Origin: Pseudoalteromonas sp. CO133X
GTDB taxonomy: Bacteria; Pseudomonadota; Gammaproteobacteria; Enterobacterales; Alteromonadaceae
Reading direction: 5' to 3'
DNA length: 64,000 nucleotides
NCBI GenBank assembly: GCA_004208945.1
Contig: SGPE01000030.1
Location: 186,001 to 250,000, forward strand
In this document: positions 44,201 to 51,706 of the stretch, one piece after another
Numbering within the stretch: position 1 is the first letter of the stretch
How the letters are laid out: every line of letters starts with the position of its first letter
Notes under the pieces: model-generated
The model's database searches: none
What the model was told of the DNA's origin: nothing
What the model saw: the letters and a program-made list of their open reading frames with translations, nothing else
Program-made: the position numbers and the translations under genes

Positions 44201-44816
44201 AAGTGCTGGTGAACACCATATTGACATCCCTATAATCGCAATGACAGCAAATGCAATGCTTGGTGAACGCAAAAAGTGCTTACATGCAGGTATGAATGAC
44301 TATATAACCAAGCCCATAAGTGCCGACAAATTAATTACCACAACGGTAAAGTGGATTGCTTCTAATTACCCAAAAAACAACCTTAAGACCGAAACAAAAG
44401 CACCTTATGACTCAGTTGAGCTATCACATATAGAACAAACATCGCAGACAAAAAACGAAGAAAAGCTTCATTGGGATAAAGAGGCTGCCCTAAGCCGCTT
44501 AATGAATAATGAAGTGCTACTTAACAAAGTCAGTAAGATGTTTTTAGACAGCTCACAAATTAAGATAACCACCCTTACTCGTGCTATAAAAGATAAGGAT
44601 TATCACGCTATAGCGACAACAAGCCACACATTAAAAGGTGCATGTGGTGATGTAGGCGCAGCAAAACTACATAAGCATTTCACCGAACTCGAAGTACTCG
44701 CTGCAAGCAAAGAGGATCATTTAAAAGATATTCAATTAAAACTGCTCGATATTGAAAGAGATTACAAGACTCTACTTGATATCTTACAGAAGCACACCGT
44801 AGCAAAGGTAAGCTAG
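41292..44816 (+). CDS. Hybrid sensor histidine kinase (Cache-PAS-HisKA-HATPase-REC-HPt)
   Basis: The 1174-residue inner-membrane kinase has membrane segments near residues 20-42 and 335-355 enclosing a large periplasmic dCache-like sensor (about 45-330). Then follow PAS (about 366-480), HisKA ('SHEMRTPLNG', H524), HATPase ('NLINNAIKFT', 'GTGLGLSIC'), a degenerate receiver-like region (about 755-870), a full receiver (D952 in 'LMDCQMPILNG') and an HPt domain ('SHTLKGACGD', H1112). The layout gives a complete His-Asp-His phosphorelay. AGAGG precedes its ATG, and it probably acts with the upstream REC-GGDEF protein. Confidence 0.93.
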   Translation: MDYSVLHKTAKATSEGRYLLPLAVLFIVAILCFAIFFFELQLSKNIDNSIEEKLRESSTAINSQVQENITKYKNDLHFLYSTPPIAGLARAAANSGNDPLDKTTAEQWKKRLETIFVAFLKSNLEYEQLRIISTQQTGQELIRVDRAAGGIVVKAQNQLQNKRSRDYYQQSADLSQGEMYLSTITLNREYGKLEFPYKPMLRIALPIFNDDMERYGLIIANINIKLLFNSLNAMVQRPNSLILTDSKGYFLIHPNSDLEFSRDLMPTKRWNTVYKSEPTTHTKLMSISANTIGEKPSEALSKRIPLTGDLENGFIDAHLVISDDDISKMELEQRTGAYLFLLGISITLIIILSFFNRNLKRNRELAEARAVSSAIISGSKDAIIGVNNIGLVSSWNRAASELFALQREQVIGTNINKLTLLPNIDIQKQCNELKINRKQHTIELEYQPENKPPVNLALAFSAIIDDHYQHNGTAIIIRDITVEKVANDKIKQANNELEIKVAKRTADLEKASKIKSAFISNISHEMRTPLNGIIGTLNLIKRESLTNQQQHYLEMTEVSVNSLNVLINDILDLSKIEAGKLDLDHRAFNPIKLFESLSGSLAIKAQEKNLEFILDITGIEYCSIVTDPHRYSQVLTNLINNAIKFTKAGFIEVVATTTRIDDEIISLSCSIQDTGIGIPLENQNKLFNAFTQADNSVAAQYGGTGLGLSICKQLAVLLNGQISFESSEGKGSTFNFIINLNSHEAQKRQPHQRLQNRTIALSVKQPELKSSIEKLITQHGGQLSEVTIENFELNEEKPFDTLILEPAHPLFTKLDSLCEHLPDYCLPFKLVLLVNPTEPAPQTKYSSFIRISKPVLTSEFLLKLVDERLLPPSFQPEDKPMRRETDSQVNIDLDIAGAKALIVDDNEINAAVAKGTLANLGIQFEIASNGQQAINILAQTAEDEPFHCVLMDCQMPILNGYEAAAQIRKGSAGEHHIDIPIIAMTANAMLGERKKCLHAGMNDYITKPISADKLITTTVKWIASNYPKNNLKTETKAPYDSVELSHIEQTSQTKNEEKLHWDKEAALSRLMNNEVLLNKVSKMFLDSSQIKITTLTRAIKDKDYHAIATTSHTLKGACGDVGAAKLHKHFTELEVLAASKEDHLKDIQLKLLDIERDYKTLLDILQKHTVAKVS

Positions 44817-44827
44817 CTTATCTAAAT

Positions 44828-44861
44828 AAAAAACGGGTTTTGCATACAAAACCCGTTTTTT
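44828..44861 (+). terminator. Rho-independent terminator after the hybrid kinase
   Basis: A perfect 15-bp stem (AAAAAACGGGTTTTG at 44828-44842 and its complement at 44847-44861) with loop CATA, ending in six T residues. Efficient terminator, able to work in both directions. Confidence 0.92.
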
Positions 44862-44939
44862 ATTGTTAGTAACATAATTTGTCTTCAAATTTTAACAAAT
44901 GCCTTGTATGTTATGACAAACCACTAAAGGAATGACGCT

Positions 44940-46445
44940 ATGACCCCTAAAACGCTGATTTTCAACTTTGATGGCACTGGCAGCGAACCCCGTGATGCAG
45001 AGCAATTTAGCGCAGCACATTTCAAAGAAGATGCCAGTATCTCTAACATACTTAAACTTCACTTATTATTTGGCGGCGCACTAAATAGTGAGCCAGAAAC
45101 ACCATTCCCTAATCAAATTAGTTTTTATTATCAAGGTATAGGCACACAAGGCAGTCGTTTTAAACGCCTTTTCAATCAAGCTTTAGCACCTAGAGGAGAT
45201 GATGTTGCCAGTATCTTAAATCGCGCCATTAATGACTTTAAAAGCTATTACACTGTTGGCGATAAAGTACTGCTCACGGGGTTTAGTCGTGGCGCAGCGT
45301 TAGCACGGCGTTTTGCTAAATGCCTTGAGCCACTTATTAGTGATGATGTTTACTTATGTGTATTTGATACTGTTGCATCAATAGGGTTTTCTAAAGTTAC
45401 AAAAGCAACCCGTGGCGCTGAGCATGTGATTTTTGAAAACTATACATTAGCGACAAATATTAAAGCCGCCCTTCATTGTGTTGCACTTGATGAAAAACGC
45501 AGAGCTTTTGAACCAACGCTTATTAATAAAGCGCCCCATGTTGAAGAAATTTGGTTTGCTGGTGCCCATTCCGATGTAGGCGGTGGTTACTATCGTGACG
45601 GTTTAGCCGACATTTGCCTACGATATGCAATTGAGTGGTTAATTGAACAAACAGTTGCACTAAACCTTTTAACCAGCGCAGACATCAACTACAACACGTT
45701 ACTTCCACAAGAGCATCGAAACTTAATTGCACAAGACGATGTCACCGTTACGCCCGACCCACTAGCACTCAGTCATCAACAAAACTATTTTTGGTTCAAT
45801 CCGTTATTCAAACTCGTTGATCGTGAATGTTGTGTACTTATTGAAAACGAACAAAGCGACCACCCGCCAACTATTCACCATACTGTCGCACATAGGATCA
45901 ACCGCTTAACAAGCTATCGTCCTGAGTCACTTAAAAGCCTAACCTATAACGTACTTTATAACGATGGCAACCTGCTAAAATTTAAGGGGTTATGCCAACA
46001 TATTGCGCTTGATAAGCAAAATATGACTGTGCTTAGTATTGGTCAAAGCAAGGATGTTTTAGTGTATGGTTCTGAAAAATACAATCACACGGGTGTTATG
46101 TTAGAGCAAGGTGGCACCTATCGTTTTACGCCTTACCCTGATCAAATTTGGTATGACGACGGTATTAGTTGCGGCCCAGGCGGCTGGCATCGCGATAATA
46201 TACAACTGGGCGTGAAAGAAATTCCAATGGCATTACTCGAGCCATTTCGACGTTTAGCGCACGCACAATGGTTTGCACTCATTGGCGCAATTGATAACAA
46301 CGATGAACACCTTTTCGAAATCGCAGAAGGTGCCGATATCCGTATAGCAAAATCAGGTGAGTTTTGCCCATTTGCAAACGATCTTGATCGCTTTTATGGG
46401 GCAAATGCTGGGCGTATAAAGCTGCGTGTTACTCGTCTTGGCTAA
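44940..46445 (+). CDS. DUF2235 (T6SS phospholipase Tle1-like) hydrolase
   Basis: The 501-residue protein starts 'KTLIFNFDGTGSEP' and has the Tle1/DUF2235 nucleophile motif 'LTGFSRGAALAR' (Ser in G-x-S-x-G, residues about 115-119) and 'WFAGAHSDVGGGY', a typical second part of the active site. Family members include type VI secretion phospholipase effectors, but also stand-alone hydrolases. No signal peptide, PAAR/VgrG or immunity gene is nearby. It is therefore called an orphan lipase-like enzyme. It overlaps the convergent binding-protein gene by 17 bp. Confidence 0.85.
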   Translation: MTPKTLIFNFDGTGSEPRDAEQFSAAHFKEDASISNILKLHLLFGGALNSEPETPFPNQISFYYQGIGTQGSRFKRLFNQALAPRGDDVASILNRAINDFKSYYTVGDKVLLTGFSRGAALARRFAKCLEPLISDDVYLCVFDTVASIGFSKVTKATRGAEHVIFENYTLATNIKAALHCVALDEKRRAFEPTLINKAPHVEEIWFAGAHSDVGGGYYRDGLADICLRYAIEWLIEQTVALNLLTSADINYNTLLPQEHRNLIAQDDVTVTPDPLALSHQQNYFWFNPLFKLVDRECCVLIENEQSDHPPTIHHTVAHRINRLTSYRPESLKSLTYNVLYNDGNLLKFKGLCQHIALDKQNMTVLSIGQSKDVLVYGSEKYNHTGVMLEQGGTYRFTPYPDQIWYDDGISCGPGGWHRDNIQLGVKEIPMALLEPFRRLAHAQWFALIGAIDNNDEHLFEIAEGADIRIAKSGEFCPFANDLDRFYGANAGRIKLRVTRLG

Positions 46446-47199
46446 AGCTTTTAATATGCTCAGCTATCAAGCCTGTAATGGTTTGTTGGTGTGCAATGAT
46501 GGTGTTGTTTATTCTAGTACGCTCAGACTCTGTTAAGGTTGTTTTGCTGAGCATAAACGACACCCAATTATCGTTAATAATATAATCATGAAGCTCAATT
46601 CCCTTTAAGTTAAGGGACTCTATAAGGTAAAGACCTGCAAGCTCGTCATCTATAAAAAAGTCGACTCTTTTTGCTAATAACATACCTAAACGTTGTTGCA
46701 ATTTAGGTACCGCCATAATTTGATTTTTAAACATTTTGATTCGGCTAAGCGTTGTAAACTCTTCACCGTAGTAGCTACCACTATTAATTAAAATAACCTG
46801 ACCTTTGAGTAATAATCCTTTTAGGCTAAGTGCCGCATACTCTTTTTTTGGATACCAAAATAATCGCATCACCTCTCTTCTATAAGGCTCTGAAAAGTAG
46901 CTAAATTGAGCACGCTCCTCACTAAAACTTGCAGCGGGAAGTAAGTCGACTTTACCTGAGCGCAGCTCAGCAAAGCCACGCTTTGAAGACGGGAGTAAAA
47001 CAAATTGTGTGCAAAACCCAGATTTACTTAATACAAACTCAGTGATCTGGATATCAATACCAGAAAACGTTTTATCACGAATAAGCACATAAGGTGCCCA
47101 TTGCTGAGATATTCCAACCTTTAACGTGCGTTCACAACCAAGCGCTTTTGTAAAAAGCAAAATCGAACAAAGCAGAATACACACTTTTAACTTCATCAA
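46429..47199 (-). CDS. Periplasmic solute-binding protein of family 3
   Basis: The 256-residue protein has a signal peptide (about residues 1-20) and the SBP_bac_3 fold: 'LKVGISQQWAPYVLIRDKTFSGIDIQ' begins the first lobe and 'GKVDLLPAASFSEER' lies at the hinge. ABC permease genes are absent, so it may serve as a sensor input or an orphan binding protein, as is common in Alteromonadales. The usual binding arginine is not obvious. A weak Fur-box-like sequence lies upstream but was not accepted. Confidence 0.82.
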   Translation of the reverse strand: MMKLKVCILLCSILLFTKALGCERTLKVGISQQWAPYVLIRDKTFSGIDIQITEFVLSKSGFCTQFVLLPSSKRGFAELRSGKVDLLPAASFSEERAQFSYFSEPYRREVMRLFWYPKKEYAALSLKGLLLKGQVILINSGSYYGEEFTTLSRIKMFKNQIMAVPKLQQRLGMLLAKRVDFFIDDELAGLYLIESLNLKGIELHDYIINDNWVSFMLSKTTLTESERTRINNTIIAHQQTITGLIAEHIKSFSQDE

Positions 47200-47281
47200 T
47201 ATACTTATCAGCAGCTATGGTTAATCATTATCAAAGTATGGTTGATAGTAAGTAAAAGGCCAAAATAAACGTCCAAGTATG

Positions 47282-47306
47282 AAAAAAGCAGCCTTACGGC
47301 TGCTTT
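47282..47306 (-). terminator. Rho-independent terminator of the chitin operon
   Basis: AAAGCAGCC (47285-47293), loop TTAC, GGCTGCTTT (47298-47306). On the minus strand the stem is followed by six T residues. It lies 52 bp beyond the stop of the last chitinase gene. Confidence 0.88.
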
Positions 47307-47357
47307 AGAGGGAAATCACATTATCATGAAACGCATTCAAATGTGGCTAAAAAACAC

Positions 47358-49988
47358 TTAAAGTGCTTTCCATACATCAGCACTGCCTGGCTCGTCTCCT
47401 TGAGTCCACCACTTCGCTTCGTATTGAGTACCTTGGTGAGTCACTTGGTCGCCGCTGTTATAAGTGCCTGCTGCTTGCCAAATTACACCACCATTTGCAT
47501 CTGTAGGCTGTGAACTTGCTTCCCATACGCCACCTAGATCTGGACGATCACCTTGTGTCCACCATTTAGCAGTATATAAAACACCGTTATACATCACAGT
47601 ATCACCACCCACATAAATGGCAGCTTCATCCCATGTTGTATTACCAGGAGGATTAGTCGTACCTGAGTCTGTCACTGTCACGTTGAAGCTGACTGATGTA
47701 ACTGCTTGACCATCGCTTACCTCAACCGATACAGGGTAGGTTGTATCAGCAGTAACACTAGCTGCCTGCAAACTCACATTTGCACCAGAACCTACTAACG
47801 TCAGGCCTGCAGGTACAGTCCAATTATAAGTAAGGGCATCGTTATCTGCATCTGTTGCAGAAACTGAGACGGCTACGCTTGCCTCTTCTGCAACTGTTTT
47901 GTCAGTAATAGCTGAAACAACAGGCGCTGAGTTTCCACCTGTACCAGGCGCAACGACATTGACTGTCACGTTACGGCTTACACTTGCTTTGCCATCAGAT
48001 ACTGTCACTGTTGCAATATATCGCGTATCAACAGTGACCGATGGTGCTGTAATCGCAAGCGTATTTGAGTTTGATCCCGAAACTGTAAGTGCATTATCAG
48101 CAGTCCAGCTAAAGCTTAGAGGGTCGTTATCAGCATCTGTTGCTGATGCACTGACTGAGACAGTTTCACCCGCATTCACTGTAACTGAACCTGACACAGA
48201 GACAACAGGTGCATTGTTAGTCGGCTCAGTCACGGTACCACCTAAACCTTCATGCATTGCATTTAGGATATCACCGTTATCCGCATCAATTTCCCATGCA
48301 AATAAACCACCTAGGTTATGTTGGTTAACATAGTTACCTTTTGCGATAACTGATGCAGGGCTATCATATGTGATGAGTTTACCGGTAGAACGATTCCAAA
48401 CATACGCGCCTTTTGCTTGTTCATCATAACCAACTTCAAAGCCGTTTATACCCGTACCCGATGCACCAATCATGTGTGCTTTAATGCCTTTATAATCGAT
48501 TACACCATCTTCCCACACACCTTGTGCGTTACTGCCTTTTAATGGACCCGATCCTGTTGCAGTCATTGGATTACCATCAATGGTTGTGCCCGCAGGGTAA
48601 ACACCTTCCCAACCACGGCCATACATTGCTGTACCAACAACAATTTTCTTCGATGGAACATTTTGCGCAAGCAGTAATTGAATTGCGTTATCGGTTGTGT
48701 AAGCAGGGCCTTTATAAGGAACACCACCAGCATCTACACCCGTACCATCACATTGGCCTGGGCGGAAATGCGTACCACAATAAAGTGCTGTTTGGTGACC
48801 TGTTACACCACTCCACGCACCATAGAAGTCATACGTCATGGCAAAGATATAATCCATGTACTGGCTCGCGGCTTGATAATCAACATCTTCAATTTTATCG
48901 TAGCCAGCACCAATTGCAGAAGTAAGCTCATATTGACGGCCAGTTTCAGCTTCTAGCTCATCAAGCATGATGCGAAGCTCTTGCATCAATGCAACATATG
49001 CAGGACCATCAGCGACAGGATCACCTAAATTAGGGTTTGCGCCGTCACCACCTGGGAATTCCCAGTCAATATCAACACCATCGTAGAATTTCCACGTTTT
49101 TAAGAACTCTTTCATCGAGGCGACGAAGGTGTCACGATTTGCCTTGTTAGTGAAATACGCGAATGGGTCTGATAACGTCCAACCACCCACTGATGGTAAG
49201 ATTTTTAAATCAGGATAACGCTGTTTTAGCGCCATTAACTGTGAATATGTACCACGGATTGGATCATTAGCATCAACACCCGGAAGTGCTTTTTGAACAG
49301 CAGCCCATGGATCATGAATAACCACTTCAAAATCCTGCGAACCAGCACAAGCGGTATTTAACGCATTTTTAGGTCCACCGGTCAGTGAGTCATTCGGACC
49401 ACAAATTGGAATAAAGCCATATAAAATGTGCGTTAAGTTTTGGGCAGGAATATTCGTTACATCGAAATCACGACCGTAAATGCCCCATTCAACAAAGTAA
49501 GCACCAGTGACTAATCCTTGCTTTGTACCAATATTTTTATTGTTTGGATCATAATCCATAGGCAATGGAGCTAAATGTGCGCCGTCGGTATCAGCAATAA
49601 CAATTGGTTTGCCTTCACTGCGCGCACAAGTCGTGCCGCCTTCACAAAGCTCGACATACATAGTATGACGACCGGCTTTATTATAAGGGAAACTAATTAC
49701 ACCACTTTTAGTACCCGCTGCAAGCGTGCCTTCGTTTACCAGCATATTGTCAAAATACACTTTATAACTGTCGCCACCATCACCACTCCATGCATTCCAC
49801 TGTACATTAATGGTCACTTGTTCAACACGATTCACAAGGCTTTTATATGATCCTGTCCCTTCTAAATTCACCTCAACAAATGAGTATTCTTGTGGCTCCC
49901 AATTAAGAACAGGGGTTGAAGGAGCAGCACTTGCTGCACTTGCGAATAATGCAACACCAATGGCTGCGCTTAGTTGTTTTATATTCAT
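47358..49988 (-). CDS. chiA: Secreted GH18 chitinase with two C-terminal CBM5/12 modules (ChiA-like)
   Basis: The 876-residue protein has a signal peptide (cut after 'ASAASAA'), a ChiA-type N-terminal beta domain (about residues 25-135), and a GH18 barrel (about 155-580) with 'DGVDIDWEF', where E310 is the acid/base. Two PKD/cadherin-like linkers (about 590-680 and 685-775) and two CBM5/12 modules ('AKWWTQGD' near 807 and 858) follow. It hydrolyses chitin, probably processively like Serratia ChiA. It is the last gene of the minus-strand chitin operon, 64 bp from the LPMO gene. Confidence 0.95.
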   Translation of the reverse strand: MNIKQLSAAIGVALFASAASAAPSTPVLNWEPQEYSFVEVNLEGTGSYKSLVNRVEQVTINVQWNAWSGDGGDSYKVYFDNMLVNEGTLAAGTKSGVISFPYNKAGRHTMYVELCEGGTTCARSEGKPIVIADTDGAHLAPLPMDYDPNNKNIGTKQGLVTGAYFVEWGIYGRDFDVTNIPAQNLTHILYGFIPICGPNDSLTGGPKNALNTACAGSQDFEVVIHDPWAAVQKALPGVDANDPIRGTYSQLMALKQRYPDLKILPSVGGWTLSDPFAYFTNKANRDTFVASMKEFLKTWKFYDGVDIDWEFPGGDGANPNLGDPVADGPAYVALMQELRIMLDELEAETGRQYELTSAIGAGYDKIEDVDYQAASQYMDYIFAMTYDFYGAWSGVTGHQTALYCGTHFRPGQCDGTGVDAGGVPYKGPAYTTDNAIQLLLAQNVPSKKIVVGTAMYGRGWEGVYPAGTTIDGNPMTATGSGPLKGSNAQGVWEDGVIDYKGIKAHMIGASGTGINGFEVGYDEQAKGAYVWNRSTGKLITYDSPASVIAKGNYVNQHNLGGLFAWEIDADNGDILNAMHEGLGGTVTEPTNNAPVVSVSGSVTVNAGETVSVSASATDADNDPLSFSWTADNALTVSGSNSNTLAITAPSVTVDTRYIATVTVSDGKASVSRNVTVNVVAPGTGGNSAPVVSAITDKTVAEEASVAVSVSATDADNDALTYNWTVPAGLTLVGSGANVSLQAASVTADTTYPVSVEVSDGQAVTSVSFNVTVTDSGTTNPPGNTTWDEAAIYVGGDTVMYNGVLYTAKWWTQGDRPDLGGVWEASSQPTDANGGVIWQAAGTYNSGDQVTHQGTQYEAKWWTQGDEPGSADVWKAL

Positions 49989-50052
49989 GATTCTCTCTTT
50001 CTCTATTTTTATTAAGCTTTACGCTGTATTGAAAAGTTTGAACTACAAAACT

Positions 50053-51651
50053 TTAGATTTCTGTCCATACTTGGCTTTCACTCGGTACATCACCTTGAGT
50101 CCACCATTGTGCGCGATAGCGCTTTCCTTGATAGGTTACTTCGGCACTGCCCTGATAGGCTTTGCCACTCGTCCATTGTTCAGATGCTGTACCCGCTTCA
50201 AGCTGCCATGCATCACTGCTGTCAGGCTGTGCACCTTGATTCCACCACTTGGCACTGTAAATTCCACCGCCAAAACTGACTTGATCGCCGGTGTTATATT
50301 GGCGCGTGCTATCCCACGTAGGTACGCTTGGTTCGGTAGGTGTTGTGTTGGTGTCTAGCACATTCACAACAAAACGTGTTTGAGTGGTTAATTCACCGTC
50401 TGATACCGACGCTGTCACTGTGTAGCTAGTATCGCTATTAACCTCTGGCGCGACGATGGTGATATCAGCTCCAGTGCCTGTAAAACTCAGTGGTGCAGGT
50501 ATATTCCAGCTATAAGTTAATGCGCTTTGTTGATCATCAAAGGCATGCAAATGCACTTTCGTACTGCTATTTTCATTAACTTGTAAATCATCGGGTTGAT
50601 GAACAATGGGGGCTGTGTTTTCAGGTGCAGCTTGTACACTTAATGCAAAGCTGTAGTTTGCATTGGTTGCAAACACTTGATTTGTTAGTACATCGTTGGC
50701 ATTAAAGGCAATACTGCCATCACTACCTTGAACACCAACTTGCAACAGGTGACTGTAATTAAGATTGAGTAACTCAGCAAAGGTTTGCTGCCAATTCGCT
50801 TGATTTTCGCTGGTTATTTGCATTTGTTGAGTCACTAACTCTTGCCCTGCTTCGTCAAACAAACGTGCAGAAACATTGCCACCGACAACAGCGTCTTGCC
50901 CTTGGCGAACAAAGTAACTGAGTGCAGACCAGTTTGTTGAATCTGTTGGTCCAGCGTCGGTTACAATAGTAATATCGCTACAGTTATAAAAACCTTCACC
51001 ACCGGCATCCTCACGCTGCCAACGCGTATACAAGATTGCATCACCGCTGCGACCAGCAGGAATTGAGACACTCATTTCGTAATAACGATCATTGTTTGCA
51101 TCAATAACAAAATCGAGGTTGCCGTATTCAGCAACTAACTCTAAGTCATTCCAAGTTAAAACTTGCGTTGCCCCATCGAAGCCTGGCTTTGTTAGGTAAA
51201 ATTCCCAGAAGCTAGGGTTATGTGGCGTGCTTGCTAAAAAGCGAACTAAAATATCGCCATTCGCATTTGGAATAACATCACTGCGTTGCCAATGCGGCGA
51301 AGGCAAATCCATACCTCGTTTTGCACTATCTCCTGCGGCACACAATGCCCCATCGGGTACACTTTGTTTTACTGCGGCAATGTTAGTGTAATCAGCCGTA
51401 TTAGCCGAAAACTCAATATCTTGTACAAACTGTACATGTCCTGATTCAACAAATGCTGCTCGACAAGCTAGATTTGGAATACCACTGCCATCATCAGGCC
51501 ACCAATAACCACCATCAGCATTACAAATCGCCTGACGTGCTTTAGGACTTTCTAAAAATCCGTGGGCATTAACATGGCTTGATGCAAAGCCAAGCAACAT
51601 GGTGCTTGCCACTGCCGATAAAGACAATGCCTTCGATTTAATAATTTTCAT
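50053..51651 (-). CDS. AA10 chitin-active lytic polysaccharide monooxygenase with CBM5/12 modules
   Basis: After signal cleavage ('SSHVNA|HGFLE') the mature protein begins with histidine H30, one half of the copper 'histidine brace'. The second ligand is H144 in 'STPHNPSFWEFYLTKPG', a region typical of AA10. The AA10 domain spans about 30-225. An intermediate Ig-like region, a PKD/cadherin domain (about 345-430) and two C-terminal CBM5/12 modules ('AKWWNQGA', 'AQWWTQGD') follow. It cleaves crystalline chitin oxidatively, making ends for the chitinases encoded on either side. It is 55 bp downstream of one and 64 bp upstream of the other. Confidence 0.95.
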   Translation of the reverse strand: MKIIKSKALSLSAVASTMLLGFASSHVNAHGFLESPKARQAICNADGGYWWPDDGSGIPNLACRAAFVESGHVQFVQDIEFSANTADYTNIAAVKQSVPDGALCAAGDSAKRGMDLPSPHWQRSDVIPNANGDILVRFLASTPHNPSFWEFYLTKPGFDGATQVLTWNDLELVAEYGNLDFVIDANNDRYYEMSVSIPAGRSGDAILYTRWQREDAGGEGFYNCSDITIVTDAGPTDSTNWSALSYFVRQGQDAVVGGNVSARLFDEAGQELVTQQMQITSENQANWQQTFAELLNLNYSHLLQVGVQGSDGSIAFNANDVLTNQVFATNANYSFALSVQAAPENTAPIVHQPDDLQVNENSSTKVHLHAFDDQQSALTYSWNIPAPLSFTGTGADITIVAPEVNSDTSYTVTASVSDGELTTQTRFVVNVLDTNTTPTEPSVPTWDSTRQYNTGDQVSFGGGIYSAKWWNQGAQPDSSDAWQLEAGTASEQWTSGKAYQGSAEVTYQGKRYRAQWWTQGDVPSESQVWTEI

Positions 51652-51706
51652 TGTTGTGTTCTCGCTGTAGAAACGCGGAGCAATCTCCTTGCTCCGCTTT
51701 ATTGAG

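Noticed and set aside
47214..47232. Possible Fur box upstream of the family-3 binding protein
   Set aside because: 14 of 19 matches, all strong ones in one half; expected by chance in AT-rich DNA.
47899..48333. 144-codon plus-strand frame inside the chitinase gene, and similar long antisense frames
   Set aside because: It is antisense to repeated Thr/Ser/Ala-rich PKD-like sequence; such codon bias opens antisense frames. No ribosome-binding site or family match.
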